From: Mesoflavibacter profundi
GTDB taxonomy: Bacteria; Bacteroidota; Bacteroidia; Flavobacteriales; Flavobacteriaceae
Direction: 5' to 3'
NCBI RefSeq assembly: GCF_014764305.1
Contig: NZ_CP061703.1
Coordinates: 1,642,800 to 1,706,799, forward strand
Length of the DNA stretch: 64,000 bases
The notes below the pieces were generated by a model. The model had not been told where the DNA came from, did no database searches, and worked only from the letters and a program-made list of their open reading frames with translations. Position numbers and translations under genes: made by a program. Below, one piece after another: positions 9,401 to 17,524 of this stretch (position 1 is its first letter; the number at the start of each line of letters is the position of its first letter).

Positions 9401-9728
9401 CTTCGCCAAGTATTTTTTCAAGAATTAGTACAATTGTCCAAAACATAAAAAGTATGGTAAATGCGCTGGATACGGCACTCATCATATTCATTAATAAACC
9501 AATTTGATCTGCATTTAAAGCAAACACCGAAAAAACCGCACCAAGCATTTGGTAAAGTGGTGCTCCTGGAGGATGACCAACTTGCAGTTTAGAAGCTGTT
9601 AAAATATATTCTCCTGCGTCCCAAAAGCTAACAGTAGGCTCTACAGTTAAAGAATAAGTTATTAATGCAATTAAAAAAGCGAACCAACCTAAAATTAGAT
9701 TCCATTTTTTAAAACTTAAAGTTGTCAT
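6423..9728 (-). CDS. DUF2723 large membrane glycosyltransferase-like protein
   Basis: An 1101-residue protein. The first 300 or so residues and a segment near 540-650 are strongly hydrophobic, giving roughly 11-13 membrane helices. The N-terminal stretch contains the family's EPTVSFWDAGEYI and GHPPGAPLYQM motifs, which resemble the acidic first-loop motif of GT-C mannosyltransferases. A large soluble domain follows, with TPR-like helices near the C-terminus (about 980-1060). This matches DUF2723, which I recall being renamed glycosyltransferase family 117; a lipid-linked sugar donor and an envelope or secreted-protein acceptor are inferred. It is widespread in Bacteroidota. It is immediately followed by the deacetylase gene with no gap. 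Confidence 0.85.
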   Translation of the reverse strand: MTTLSFKKWNLILGWFAFLIALITYSLTVEPTVSFWDAGEYILTASKLQVGHPPGAPLYQMLGAVFSVFALNADQIGLLMNMMSAVSSAFTILFMFWTIVLILEKILGEGKSLKKGQQIAVLGSALVGSLAFTFTDSFWFNAVETEVYAMATLIMSVMFYLGLRWEKDMNKPRGNRWLILIAFVIGLSFGIHFMGLLTIPAIGLIYYFKNYKDITIKNFIIANIVSVAILLFVFKLMFPNVLRYFSALELFFVNQIGLPFNSGSIIAGLLLIAAFYYGLKYTRAKQLYHYNTGILCLLFILIGSSSWLMLPIRANANVVINENNPSSARELLAYYNLEQYPETHLFYGPLFSDQYSGLDQNEPYVDDKPKYEKDEVAGKYIIVNDYKRAKQNYNSDHAAILPRMWSTENAENYMLFTGYLDFRIKAEYQGEPRLEQSILDFKNDVAKGLVDYEDYHKFLKQFGQFLDVEKPSFGDNLAFMFEYQLGYMYWRYFMWNFVGRQDDIQGKYDQHGNWISGINFIDSWHLGQSQDNLPSDVKNNKARNTYYFFPLILGLIGLFFLFNKDKKLFWVMLVFFLFTGLAIQVYTNVRPFEPRERDYSVVGSFYVFAIWIGFGVYAIFEMLKKYMNNKILAPAVTIICLALVPLIMANQNWDDHDRSGKYTALAMAKKYLDSCDENGILFSIGDNDTFALWYAQEIENYRTDVRVVNTSLFQTDWYIDQMKRQAYESEPIPSALTHNKYKHGTRDYIMKRLRFKDTLMIDDFMNFVSSDNPKTKLKYALQQEGDDISGYPTQLLNSNYFPAEHIRIPVNKNAVLENNIVKEKDSALIEDYLDITISDNAIYKNRLLMLDIVANNNWKRPIYFTGGAFGDDDYIWMKDYLQLNGMVYKLVPIKTPVSRANPYDMGRIDTDFMFNKVINWDWGNSGGDIYHDPETRKNSITYRGNLARLIEALINEEKLEKAEQIADIAMQNMPVDKYGFYTLLEPYISAYYEVGNKEKARQLFKDVAVKYQEYLKYYGSLTIKNQEENFTEILTNIERYKALVDVLTNYDSNFAKEESITFESYLQLFKHFYQDEPSSQEVTPLTEEDFLKEFDTVLKGE

Positions 9729-9830
9729 ATATTTTGGATTATTTACGTGGGCGAATTTAGTAATTATTATGTTATTACCTCATTTTTTAAGTTAACGTTA
9801 TAATTTTATTGATATTTTATTGAAAAAATA

Positions 9831-9861
9831 TTTGGACATATAAAAGAATGTTTTAAATTTG
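9831..9861 (+). promoter_or_regulatory. Promoter of the tRNA-Gln gene
   Basis: TTTG at 9831-9834, then 19 bp, then TAAATTTG at 9854-9861. This is an exact fit to the Bacteroidota -33/-7 promoter pattern (TTTG-N19-TAnnTTTG). The mature tRNA begins 18 bp after the -7 box. Confidence 0.7.
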
Positions 9862-9879
9862 CACGCTCAATAATGTTAT

Positions 9880-9952
9880 TGGCCTATGGTGTAACTGGCA
9901 ACACGTCTGGTTTTGGTCCAGAAGAGTCTAGGTTCGAGCCCTAGTAGGCCAA
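9880..9952 (+). tRNA. tRNA-Gln (anticodon TTG)
   Basis: The sequence folds as a complete tRNA of 73 nt. The acceptor stem is TGGCCTA with TAGGCCA, including the U1-A72 pair typical of bacterial tRNA-Gln. The anticodon stem TCTGG/CCAGA encloses the loop TTTTGGT, so the anticodon at 9913-9915 is TTG and reads CAA. The T arm contains GGTTCGAGCC. No CCA is encoded. It is a single-gene unit with its own promoter and terminator. Confidence 0.95.
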
Positions 9953-9953
9953 C

Positions 9954-9984
9954 AAAAAAGCTTCCTAAATTAGGAAGCTTTTTT
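9954..9984. terminator. Bidirectional intrinsic terminator between tRNA-Gln and usp
   Basis: A near-perfect hairpin: AAAAAAGCTTCCTAA pairs with TTAGGAAGCTTTTTT around a one-base centre. It has A and T tracts on both sides, so it can serve the tRNA on the plus strand and the convergent stress-protein gene on the minus strand. Confidence 0.85.
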
Positions 9985-10003
9985 ATTTTTATATGTTTTG
10001 TAA

Positions 10004-10828
10004 CTAGATTTTAAAAGTAATAACAGGTCTATTTGCGTGGTTAACAAGATCTTCACTAATGCTTCCATTAAAGAAATGGGCAATTCCTTGTCTACCGTGA
10101 GTATTAATCCCAATTAAATCCGCATTAATTATTTTAGAAAAGTTTAAAATTCCTTTTTCTACCGTCTCATCATTATAAATGTTTATAGTGTAGTTTTCGT
10201 AATCTTGACCTTCAATAAAATCAAAAATTCTAACCTTAGATGTTGCAGTAGTTGCAAAATTACTTGGTGTGTTAACGTATAATAAATGAATTTTAGAATT
10301 GAATAATCTTGCTAGTTTAACAGCTTGACTATAAGTTTCTTTATTATCGTTTTTAAAATCAGAAGCGAAAACAAAATCTTTAATTTCGAAATGAGCATGA
10401 TGGTTTTTAACAACCAATACAGGTGTGTTAGAAGTTCTAACAACTTTTTCTGCAGTAGATCCAATAAATAATTCTTTTAAGCCATCGGCACCATGAGAAC
10501 CCATAATAATTAAATCTACTTCATGTTTTTCACAAGTATCTAAAATACCTTTGGAAACTTCATGAAAATCAACCATTTCTGTTACAGTAATGTTGTCTAA
10601 AAAGTCATATTTTAAAACTTCTTCAAATTGCTTATGGGCAAGTTTCATAAAATACATAGCTTCTGGTAGATCAGAAGGAGCACTACCAACATTTAACTGT
10701 TGTATTGGTAAATCTAACATGTGTAAAAGTAAAATTTCACAATTATGTTTTTTAGCGATTTGAGCGGCAACTTTTAAAGCTTTTTCAGCTTCTTTAGAAA
10801 AGTCAGTTGGGACAAGTAATTTTTTCAT
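10004..10828 (-). CDS. Tandem universal stress protein (UspA family)
   Basis: A 274-residue cytoplasmic protein made of two UspA domains, roughly 1-142 and 143-274. The first starts KKLLVPTDFSKEAEKAL and ends with the nucleotide-binding signature GSHGADGLKELFIGSTAEKV followed by NTPVLVV. The second domain ends with INTHGRQGIAHFFNGSISED and RPVITF, a looser version of the same signature. The first domain therefore keeps a G-x2-G-x9-G-S/T-like ATP-binding motif. Family members bind ATP or AMP and respond to stress; no specific partner is visible. The neighbours (tRNA-Gln and the rimP operon) give no functional link. Confidence 0.9.
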   Translation of the reverse strand: MKKLLVPTDFSKEAEKALKVAAQIAKKHNCEILLLHMLDLPIQQLNVGSAPSDLPEAMYFMKLAHKQFEEVLKYDFLDNITVTEMVDFHEVSKGILDTCEKHEVDLIIMGSHGADGLKELFIGSTAEKVVRTSNTPVLVVKNHHAHFEIKDFVFASDFKNDNKETYSQAVKLARLFNSKIHLLYVNTPSNFATTATSKVRIFDFIEGQDYENYTINIYNDETVEKGILNFSKIINADLIGINTHGRQGIAHFFNGSISEDLVNHANRPVITFKI

Positions 10829-10916
10829 AAGACAGGTAATTTTAGAGATAGACTGTTCTATAAATTTAGCAATAAAAATTGATAATCAAAATATTATGAA
10901 AATCAATAAAATTGTG

Positions 10917-10924
10917 TATATTTG
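10917..10924 (+). promoter_or_regulatory. Putative -7 element of the rimP-nusA-infB operon
   Basis: TATATTTG matches TAnnTTTG, 63 bp upstream of the rimP ATG, so the transcript would start near 10930 with a leader of about 55 nt. Confidence 0.5.
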
Positions 10925-10950
10925 CAGCGTTGAACGAAAAAAGATTAATT

Positions 10951-10977
10951 GAGGGGACGATTTTGTCCCCTCTTTTT
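10951..10977 (+). promoter_or_regulatory. Leader hairpin before rimP, terminator-like
   Basis: GAGGGGAC (10951-10958) and GTCCCCTC (10965-10972) form a perfect GC-rich 8-bp stem with a 6-nt loop, followed by TTTTT. It has the form of an intrinsic terminator and lies between the -7 element and the start codon. It could be an attenuator of the operon, which includes nusA, or the end of an upstream-initiated transcript. Confidence 0.65.
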
Positions 10978-10987
10978 ATACTTAAAT

Positions 10988-11449
10988 ATGTTTTTAGATA
11001 CCGTAAAAAAATTATTAAACCAAGCATTAGAAGAACGTCAAGACTTATTCTTGATAGATTTTAAGATGTCTAACGATAACGCAATAAAAGTTATCATAGA
11101 CGGTGATAAAGGAGTAACGGTAGAAGATTGTATATTTGTAAGTAGAGCAATAGAGCATAATATAGACAGAGAAGAATATGATTTTTCTCTAGAAGTCATG
11201 TCTGCAGGAGCAGCATCATCTTTTAATATGCCAAGACAATTTACTAAACACGTAGGTAGAACTTTAGAGGTTAAAACACAAACAGAAACCATAGAAGGAA
11301 AATTAACCAACACAACTGAAGAAGAAATAACTTTAGAGTGGAAATCTAGAGAACCTAAACCAGTAGGTAAAGGAAAAGTAACAGTTAATAAAAAACAGAA
11401 TATTGCTTTTAAAGATATTTTAGAGGCTAAAGTGATAATAAAATTTTAA
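10988..11449 (+). CDS. rimP: Ribosome maturation factor RimP
   Basis: A 153-residue protein starting MFLDTVKKLLNQALEE. RimP assists maturation of the 30S subunit. The family signature region is present (DGDKGVTVEDCIFVSRAIEH, followed by YDFSLEVMSAGAA), as is a C-terminal Sm-like barrel. I chose ATG 10988: an in-frame TTG at 10949 would add 13 residues, but those codons lie inside the leader hairpin and give an un-RimP-like N-terminus. The order rimP-nusA-infB is the conserved bacterial arrangement, with nusA 15 bp downstream. Confidence 0.93.
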   Translation: MFLDTVKKLLNQALEERQDLFLIDFKMSNDNAIKVIIDGDKGVTVEDCIFVSRAIEHNIDREEYDFSLEVMSAGAASSFNMPRQFTKHVGRTLEVKTQTETIEGKLTNTTEEEITLEWKSREPKPVGKGKVTVNKKQNIAFKDILEAKVIIKF

Positions 11450-11464
11450 TTCAGTAATAGAGTT

Positions 11465-12697
11465 ATGGAGAATATAGCATTAATTGAATCTTTTTCAGAA
11501 TTCAAAGACGATAAGTTAATAGATCGTGTTACACTAATGGCTATTTTAGAAGATGTATTTAGAAATGCATTAAAAAAGAAATTTGGAGATGACGATAATT
11601 TTGATATAATTATAAATCCAGATAAAGGAGATTTAGAAATTTGGAGAAATAGAATTGTTGTAGCAGATGGAGAGGTAGAAGAACCAAATCAAGAAATCTC
11701 TTTAACAGAAGCTAGAAAAATAGAGCCAGATTTTGAAGTTGGAGAAGATGTATCTGAAGAAGTTAAATTAATAGATTTAGGAAGACGTGCAATATTAGCA
11801 TTAAGACAAAATCTAATCTCTAAAATTCACGAACACGACAATACTAACATCTACAAGCAATTTAAAGATTTAGTAGGTGATTTATATACAGCAGAAGTAC
11901 ATCATATAAGACACAGAGCTGTAATTTTATTAGATGATGAAGGTAACGAGATAATTCTTCCAAAAGACAAGCAAATACCTTCAGATTTTTTTAGAAAAGG
12001 AGACAATGTAAGAGGTATTATAGATAGTGTAGAGCTTAAAGGAAACAAGCCAGCAATAATCATGTCTAGAACATCTCCAAAATTCTTAGAAAAATTATTT
12101 GAAACCGAAATACCAGAAGTATTTGATGGTTTAATAACAATAAAAAATGTTGTAAGAATACCAGGTGAAAAAGCAAAAGTAGCGGTAGATTCTTACGATG
12201 ATAGAATAGATCCAGTTGGAGCTTGTGTAGGAATGAAAGGTTCTAGAATACACGGTATTGTAAGAGAGTTAGGAAACGAAAATATAGACGTAATTAACTT
12301 CACAAACAATTTACAATTGTATATTACACGTGCATTAAGCCCAGCAAGAGTTACATCTATAAAAATAGATGAAGAAAACAAACGCGCAGAAGCTATCTTA
12401 AAACCAGAAGAAGTAAGTAAAGCAATTGGTCGTGGAGGACACAATATTAGACTTGCAGGACAATTAACAGGCTACGAGATAGATGTATTACGCGAAGGTG
12501 CAGAAGAAGATGTAGAATTAAGAGAGTTCTCGGACGAGATCGAAGAGTGGATCATAGACGAATTCTCAAAAGTAGGTTTAGATACTGCTAAAAGTGTATT
12601 AGAACAAGACGTAGCAGATTTAGTAAAAAGAACAGACTTAGAAGAAGAAACAATTTTAGATGTTATTAGAATTCTTAAGGAAGAATTCGAAGATTAA
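11465..12697 (+). CDS. nusA: Transcription termination/antitermination factor NusA
   Basis: A 410-residue NusA. It has the N-terminal RNA-polymerase-binding domain (1 to about 130), an S1 domain (about 137-205), and two KH domains (the first with VGACVGMKGSRI, the second with SKAIGRGGHNIRLA). A final acidic helical segment follows but not the two C-terminal acidic repeats found in Escherichia coli, as is usual in this phylum. NusA modulates pausing, intrinsic termination and antitermination. It sits between rimP and infB in one operon, and in other bacteria NusA regulates its own operon through leader structures. Confidence 0.96.
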   Translation: MENIALIESFSEFKDDKLIDRVTLMAILEDVFRNALKKKFGDDDNFDIIINPDKGDLEIWRNRIVVADGEVEEPNQEISLTEARKIEPDFEVGEDVSEEVKLIDLGRRAILALRQNLISKIHEHDNTNIYKQFKDLVGDLYTAEVHHIRHRAVILLDDEGNEIILPKDKQIPSDFFRKGDNVRGIIDSVELKGNKPAIIMSRTSPKFLEKLFETEIPEVFDGLITIKNVVRIPGEKAKVAVDSYDDRIDPVGACVGMKGSRIHGIVRELGNENIDVINFTNNLQLYITRALSPARVTSIKIDEENKRAEAILKPEEVSKAIGRGGHNIRLAGQLTGYEIDVLREGAEEDVELREFSDEIEEWIIDEFSKVGLDTAKSVLEQDVADLVKRTDLEEETILDVIRILKEEFED

Positions 12698-12735
12698 CAT
12701 ATATTTGAGGAAAAAAAAAAGGTTAAAGGCAATTT

Positions 12736-15510
12736 ATGGCTGAAACAATTAGATTAAATAAAGTATTACGCGAGCTAAACATTTCGCTAGATCGAGCTGT
12801 AGAATTTTTAGATTCTAAAGGCATCGAGATAGAGAAGCGTCCTACTACAAAAATTTCGCAAGAAACTTACAATATTCTTTCAGACGAATTTGAGACTGAT
12901 GCAAACAAAAAAATGAAGTCTCAAAAAGTAAACGAAGAAAAGAATAAAGAAAAAGAAGAACTTAGGCTTAAACGCGAAAAAGAGTTAGAGGAAAAGCAAA
13001 AGGCAGAAGAAGCAGCAAAAGCAAAAGCAGAAGCTTTAAAGAAAGAGAAGGAAAAGGAGAAAGAAAAAGAGAAAGAGCAAGAAGTTGTAAAAGCTGCAAA
13101 AATACTTTCTGGACCTAAAACTGTTGGTAAAATAGATTTAGATCAAGATAAAAAAGTAAAAAACCAAGACAAGCCTAAAGCAGATCAACCTAAAGTTTCT
13201 CCAGAACAGCCTAAGCCAGAAACTCCTAAAAAAGAAGCACCAAAAGTAGAGCAGCCAAAAGTTGTAAAACAAGATGCGCCTAAAAAGGAAGAGAAAAAAC
13301 CTCAAGAAGAAAAACCTTCAGAGCCAGTTGAAGAAACCCTAAAAACTCAATACAAAAAGTTAACAGGACCTAAAATAGCTGGAGAAAAAATAGACTTATC
13401 TCAGTTTAAAAAGCCTAAAAAGAAAAAAGACGATAAAAAAACAGCGTCAGGAGACAACGCTAATAAGAAAAAACGTCGTCGTATCTCTAAACCAGGAGAT
13501 AACAATTCCTCAAACAACAATAATAACAATAACAATAGAGGAAAAGACAATAGATTTAAAGGTAAAAAAGGTGGACGTAAAAGTGCACCAGTTAAAGAAG
13601 AGCCAAGCGAAGAAGAAGTACAAAGACAAATTAGAGAAACCTTAGAAAAACTACAAGGTAAATCTAATAAAGGTAAAGGAGCTAAATATAGAAGAGAGAA
13701 AAGAGAACAACATAGAGAGCAAACCGAAAAAGACTTACAAGCAGAAGCTGCAGAAAGTAAAGTCCTTAAAGTAACAGAGTTTGTTACAGCAAGTGAAGTT
13801 GCAACTATGATGGATGTACCAGTAACTTCAGTTATTTCAGCATGTATGTCTTTAGGAATGATGGTTACAATGAACCAACGTTTAGATGCCGAGACCTTAA
13901 CAATTGTTGCAGAAGAGTTTGGTTATGAAGTAGAATTTGTAACTGCAGATATAGAAGAATCTATAGAAGAAGTACAAGATAAACCAGAAGATTTAAAACC
14001 TCGTGCACCTATCGTAACTGTAATGGGACACGTAGATCATGGTAAAACTTCACTTTTAGATTACATACGTAAAGAAAACGTAATTGCTGGAGAATCTGGA
14101 GGAATCACACAGCATATTGGAGCATATAGTGTAGAGCTAGATAATGGTCAAAAAATAGCATTTTTAGATACACCAGGTCACGAAGCCTTTACAGCAATGC
14201 GTGCTCGTGGAGCTCAAGTAACAGATATTGCAATAATTGTAGCAGCTGCGGATGACGATATAATGCCTCAGACAAAAGAAGCAATCGCGCATGCACAAGC
14301 AGCAGGAGTACCAATAGTATTTGCTATAAACAAAATAGATAAGCCAACAGCTAATCCAGATCGTATTAAAGAAGGTTTAGCAAACATGAATTTACTAGTT
14401 GAAGATTGGGGAGGAAAAATTCAATCTCACGATATCTCAGCAAAAGTAGGTACAGGTGTTAAAGACTTATTAGAAAAAGTATTGCTTGAAGCAGAATTAT
14501 TAGAGCTTAAAGCTAATCCAAATAAACCAGCTGTAGGTACTATAGTAGAAGCGTTCTTAGATAAAGGTCGTGGTTATGTAGCTACAGTCCTTGTTCAAGC
14601 AGGAACACTTAAAATTGGTGATTATGTATTAGCAGGTAAGCATAGTGGTAAAATAAAAGCAATGCATGACGAACGTGGTCATGATGTAACCGAAGCTGGT
14701 CCATCAACTCCAGTTTCAATCTTAGGATTAGATGGTGCACCACAAGCAGGTGATAAGTTTAATGTCTTTGAAGATGAACGTGAAGCAAAACAAATTGCTA
14801 ATAAGCGTATGCAATTACAACGTGAGCAAGATGTTAGAACAACAAAAACTTTAACTCTAGACGAGATTGGACGTCGTATAGCATTAGGTACTTTCAAAGA
14901 ATTAAATATTATCCTAAAAGGAGACGTAGATGGTTCGGTAGAAGCATTAACAGATTCGTTCCAGAAATTATCTACTGAAGAAATTCAAGTTAAAATCTTA
15001 CATAAAGGTGTAGGAGCAATTACAGAAAGTGATGTGTTATTAGCATCAGCTTCAGATGCCATAATTATTGGATTTAACGTAAGGCCAGTAGGTAATGCAA
15101 GAACAATTGCAGATCAAGAAGAAGTAGATATTAGAACATACTCTATCATCTACGACGCAATTAACGATCTTAAAGATGCAATGGAAGGAATGTTATCTCC
15201 AGAAGTAAAAGAAGAGGTAACAGGTACTGTAGAAATTAGAGAACTATTTAAAGTGTCTAAAGTAGGTACTATTGCTGGTTGTATGGTAACAAATGGTAAA
15301 ATACTTAGATCATCTCAAGTTAGAATTATTAGAGATGGAGTAGTAGTACATACAGGAGAATTAGCCTCTTTAAAACGCTTTAAAGACGATGTAAAAGAAG
15401 TTTCTAAAGGATACGATTGTGGACTTCAGATTAAAAACTACAACGATATACAAATTGGAGATGTAATAGAAGCATTCCATGAAGTAGAAGTAAAGAAGAA
15501 ATTAAAATAA
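12736..15510 (+). CDS. infB: Translation initiation factor IF-2
   Basis: A 924-residue IF-2, the GTPase that brings initiator tRNA to the 30S subunit. The N-terminus has the small IF2_N helix module (1 to about 55). Next comes a long, highly charged Lys/Glu/Pro-rich linker (about 60-340) with an asparagine run ([14 protein letters not shown]). The G domain has G1 GHVDHGKT at 431-438, then DTPGHEAF and NKID, followed by domains II-IV. The long charged linker explains the size. It is the last gene of the rimP-nusA-infB operon and is followed by a terminator. Confidence 0.97.
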   Translation: MAETIRLNKVLRELNISLDRAVEFLDSKGIEIEKRPTTKISQETYNILSDEFETDANKKMKSQKVNEEKNKEKEELRLKREKELEEKQKAEEAAKAKAEALKKEKEKEKEKEKEQEVVKAAKILSGPKTVGKIDLDQDKKVKNQDKPKADQPKVSPEQPKPETPKKEAPKVEQPKVVKQDAPKKEEKKPQEEKPSEPVEETLKTQYKKLTGPKIAGEKIDLSQFKKPKKKKDDKKTASGDNANKKKRRRISKPGDNNSSNNNNNNNNRGKDNRFKGKKGGRKSAPVKEEPSEEEVQRQIRETLEKLQGKSNKGKGAKYRREKREQHREQTEKDLQAEAAESKVLKVTEFVTASEVATMMDVPVTSVISACMSLGMMVTMNQRLDAETLTIVAEEFGYEVEFVTADIEESIEEVQDKPEDLKPRAPIVTVMGHVDHGKTSLLDYIRKENVIAGESGGITQHIGAYSVELDNGQKIAFLDTPGHEAFTAMRARGAQVTDIAIIVAAADDDIMPQTKEAIAHAQAAGVPIVFAINKIDKPTANPDRIKEGLANMNLLVEDWGGKIQSHDISAKVGTGVKDLLEKVLLEAELLELKANPNKPAVGTIVEAFLDKGRGYVATVLVQAGTLKIGDYVLAGKHSGKIKAMHDERGHDVTEAGPSTPVSILGLDGAPQAGDKFNVFEDEREAKQIANKRMQLQREQDVRTTKTLTLDEIGRRIALGTFKELNIILKGDVDGSVEALTDSFQKLSTEEIQVKILHKGVGAITESDVLLASASDAIIIGFNVRPVGNARTIADQEEVDIRTYSIIYDAINDLKDAMEGMLSPEVKEEVTGTVEIRELFKVSKVGTIAGCMVTNGKILRSSQVRIIRDGVVVHTGELASLKRFKDDVKEVSKGYDCGLQIKNYNDIQIGDVIEAFHEVEVKKKLK

Positions 15511-15530
15511 AATTTAATTTCATGATATAA

Positions 15531-15564
15531 AAAAAGCGATTCAAACTTAACTGAATCGCTTTTT
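15531..15564. terminator. Bidirectional terminator between infB and the SPOR gene
   Basis: AGCGATTCA (15535-15543) pairs with TGAATCGCT (15552-15560). A tracts lie upstream and T tracts downstream, so it fits both convergent transcripts. Confidence 0.85.
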
Positions 15565-15583
15565 CTTTTAAAGACTATTTGCG

Positions 15584-15982
15584 TTATTCTTTTTCTTTTT
15601 TAGGTTTAAAAATAAATGCTGAAGGAAATTTTTTATGGATTTCAATTAAAGCTCTATCAGCCTCTAATCTTGATCTAAAACTTCCAACCCAAACTTTATA
15701 ATTTGGTGTTTCATAAACCAATTGACTAGACCATTTTCCAACACTAGAATTAAATTTCGATTTTGTAGATTCAGCATTAGATAACGATCCAGAGTATATT
15801 TGGATCTTATAATTGTTAGAATCACTTTCTTCTTTGTTTATCGCTTTTTTAAGCTCAATAACCTGTGATAATTCAGGGTCTTCATTAAGTGTTAATGATC
15901 CGTTTTGTGCAAAGGATAAAGATGTAAACATCAATAAACCAGTTAAGACCATATAAAAAAAAGAGGGACTTGTTTTGTTCAT
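15584..15982 (-). CDS. Secreted SPOR-domain protein
   Basis: A 132-residue protein with a signal peptide (about 1-26, ending SLSFAQ) and a single SPOR domain (about 57-127: YKIQIYSGSL, then YKVWVGSFRSRLEADRAL). SPOR domains bind denuded peptidoglycan glycan strands at division sites, so a periplasmic location is likely. The protein has no other domain, so its partner is unknown. Its gene is divergent from the act operon and convergent with infB. Confidence 0.87.
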   Translation of the reverse strand: MNKTSPSFFYMVLTGLLMFTSLSFAQNGSLTLNEDPELSQVIELKKAINKEESDSNNYKIQIYSGSLSNAESTKSKFNSSVGKWSSQLVYETPNYKVWVGSFRSRLEADRALIEIHKKFPSAFIFKPKKEKE

Positions 15983-15999
15983 ATTATTGTTATTTAGTA

Positions 16000-16007
16000 C
16001 AAATGTA
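16000..16007 (-). promoter_or_regulatory. Putative -7 element for the SPOR gene
   Basis: On the minus strand it reads TACATTTG, matching TAnnTTTG, about 18 bp before the ATG at 15982. Confidence 0.45.
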
Positions 16008-16105
16008 AATTTATTAAACTTAAATATTGGTAGTTTTATTATTTAGAATTACTCTAAATTACCAATTAACACTTCGCTAACATTTCTAAAATCGACTTTA
16101 AATAT

Positions 16106-16113
16106 TACTTTTG
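16106..16113 (+). promoter_or_regulatory. Putative -7 element of the act-cox respiratory operon
   Basis: TACTTTTG matches TAnnTTTG. Transcription would start near 16120, ahead of the 11.6-kb actA-to-coxA gene string. A -33 box is not clear. Confidence 0.45.
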
Positions 16114-16194
16114 CATAGCATATTTTATAACTGTGTTTTTAAAATATAGATGAAAAAATCATACCAAAGTCAAGAAGTAAATTCAATATATAAT

Positions 16195-17493
16195 ATGAAA
16201 CAGGTGATTCACCGTAAGTTAGGCAATAACTTTCTTCGTTTAAGCTTAATTTTTTTACTAACTTTTTCTACTTCCTTATTCGCTCAAAGCGGCGATCCTG
16301 TAGCAGGAAAATCTTTATTTAATGCAAATTGTGCGGCTTGTCATAAGCTAGATAAGAAAATGACTGGTCCTGCATTACGTAATGTAGAAGAGCGTTTAGC
16401 AGAATCTGAAGGGTTAGATAGAGAATGGTTATATGCATGGATTAAAAACAGTCCGGCTTTAATTAAATCTGGAGATGCTTATGCTAATAAAATCTATAAT
16501 GAGTATGGTGGAGCAGCAATGACACCATTTCCTCAGCTTTCAAATGCAGATATAGATAATATTTTAGCTTACACAGCTACAGAAGCTACTCCGCCACCAC
16601 CTCCAGTTCCAGGAACTGAAGGTCAAGCTGGTCAAACTTCTGGAAGTGGTATTTCTAACGAGATTATTTTAGGAGCTTTAGGATTATTATTTGCTTTATT
16701 AGCTATAGCATTATTTTTAGTAAACCAAACATTACGTCGTTTTGCAGAAGCAAAAGGTGTTGATTTAGAAAAAACAAAACGTACGCCAATTTGGAAAGCT
16801 TTTGTTCAAAATCAGTTCTTAGTGTTAGTGTCTGTTATTATCTTATTATTAGCTAGTGCATATTTTGTTTACGGATTTTTAATGCAAGTTGGTGTTAATC
16901 AAGGTTACGAGCCAGTACAACCAATTCATTATTCACACCGTATCCATGCAGGAGAAAATGGTATAGATTGTAAATATTGTCACTCTTCTGCTAGAGTAAG
17001 TAAACATTCTGGGATACCTTCATTAAATGTTTGTATGAATTGTCATAAATCAATTTATGAAGTAGCTCCAGAAACACAACAAGAAGGTTTAGCAGAGTAT
17101 GGTGTAGACTACAATGCAGAAATTAAAAAGTTATATGCAGCTGTAGGTTGGGATGACGCTGAACAAAAGTATACAGGAGAAACATCACCAGTAAAATGGA
17201 TTAGAATTCATAATTTACCAGATTTTGCATACTTTAATCACTCGCAACACGTAACTGTTGCTGGTGTAGAGTGTCAAACATGTCACGGTCCAGTAGAAGA
17301 AATGGAGATTATGTATCAACATGCGCCTTTAACAATGGGTTGGTGTATTAACTGTCATAGAGAGACAAACGTAAAAGTTAAAGACAACGGGTATTACACT
17401 AAGATTCATGAGCAACTTGCTAAGAAGTATGGTGTAGAAAACCTAACCGCTGCACAAATGGGTGGACTTGAGTGTGGTAAATGTCACTATTAA
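16195..17493 (+). CDS. actA: Alternative complex III multiheme cytochrome c subunit ActA
   Basis: A multiheme c-type cytochrome. I count six CxxCH motifs: CAACH near the N-terminus, then CKYCH, CMNCH, CQTCH, CINCH and CGKCH. The last five, after a transmembrane helix (LVLVSVIILLLASAYFVYGF), are the pentaheme ActA core. The first belongs to an extra monoheme cytochrome c domain with its own signal peptide, a proline-rich linker and another membrane helix. ActA takes part in electron transfer from quinol to cytochrome oxidase. I prefer ATG 16195, which gives a clean signal peptide (MKQVIHRKLGNNFLRLSLIF onward); ATG 16150 would add 15 polar residues. First gene of the act operon. Confidence 0.92.
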   Translation: MKQVIHRKLGNNFLRLSLIFLLTFSTSLFAQSGDPVAGKSLFNANCAACHKLDKKMTGPALRNVEERLAESEGLDREWLYAWIKNSPALIKSGDAYANKIYNEYGGAAMTPFPQLSNADIDNILAYTATEATPPPPPVPGTEGQAGQTSGSGISNEIILGALGLLFALLAIALFLVNQTLRRFAEAKGVDLEKTKRTPIWKAFVQNQFLVLVSVIILLLASAYFVYGFLMQVGVNQGYEPVQPIHYSHRIHAGENGIDCKYCHSSARVSKHSGIPSLNVCMNCHKSIYEVAPETQQEGLAEYGVDYNAEIKKLYAAVGWDDAEQKYTGETSPVKWIRIHNLPDFAYFNHSQHVTVAGVECQTCHGPVEEMEIMYQHAPLTMGWCINCHRETNVKVKDNGYYTKIHEQLAKKYGVENLTAAQMGGLECGKCHY

Positions 17494-17524
17494 AAATTAA
17501 TAAGAAATAAATTCTATATATAAT

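Noticed and set aside
10949-10987. TTG start extending RimP by 13 residues
   Set aside because: The extension is translated hairpin sequence and is unlike RimP N-termini; ATG 10988 fits the family.
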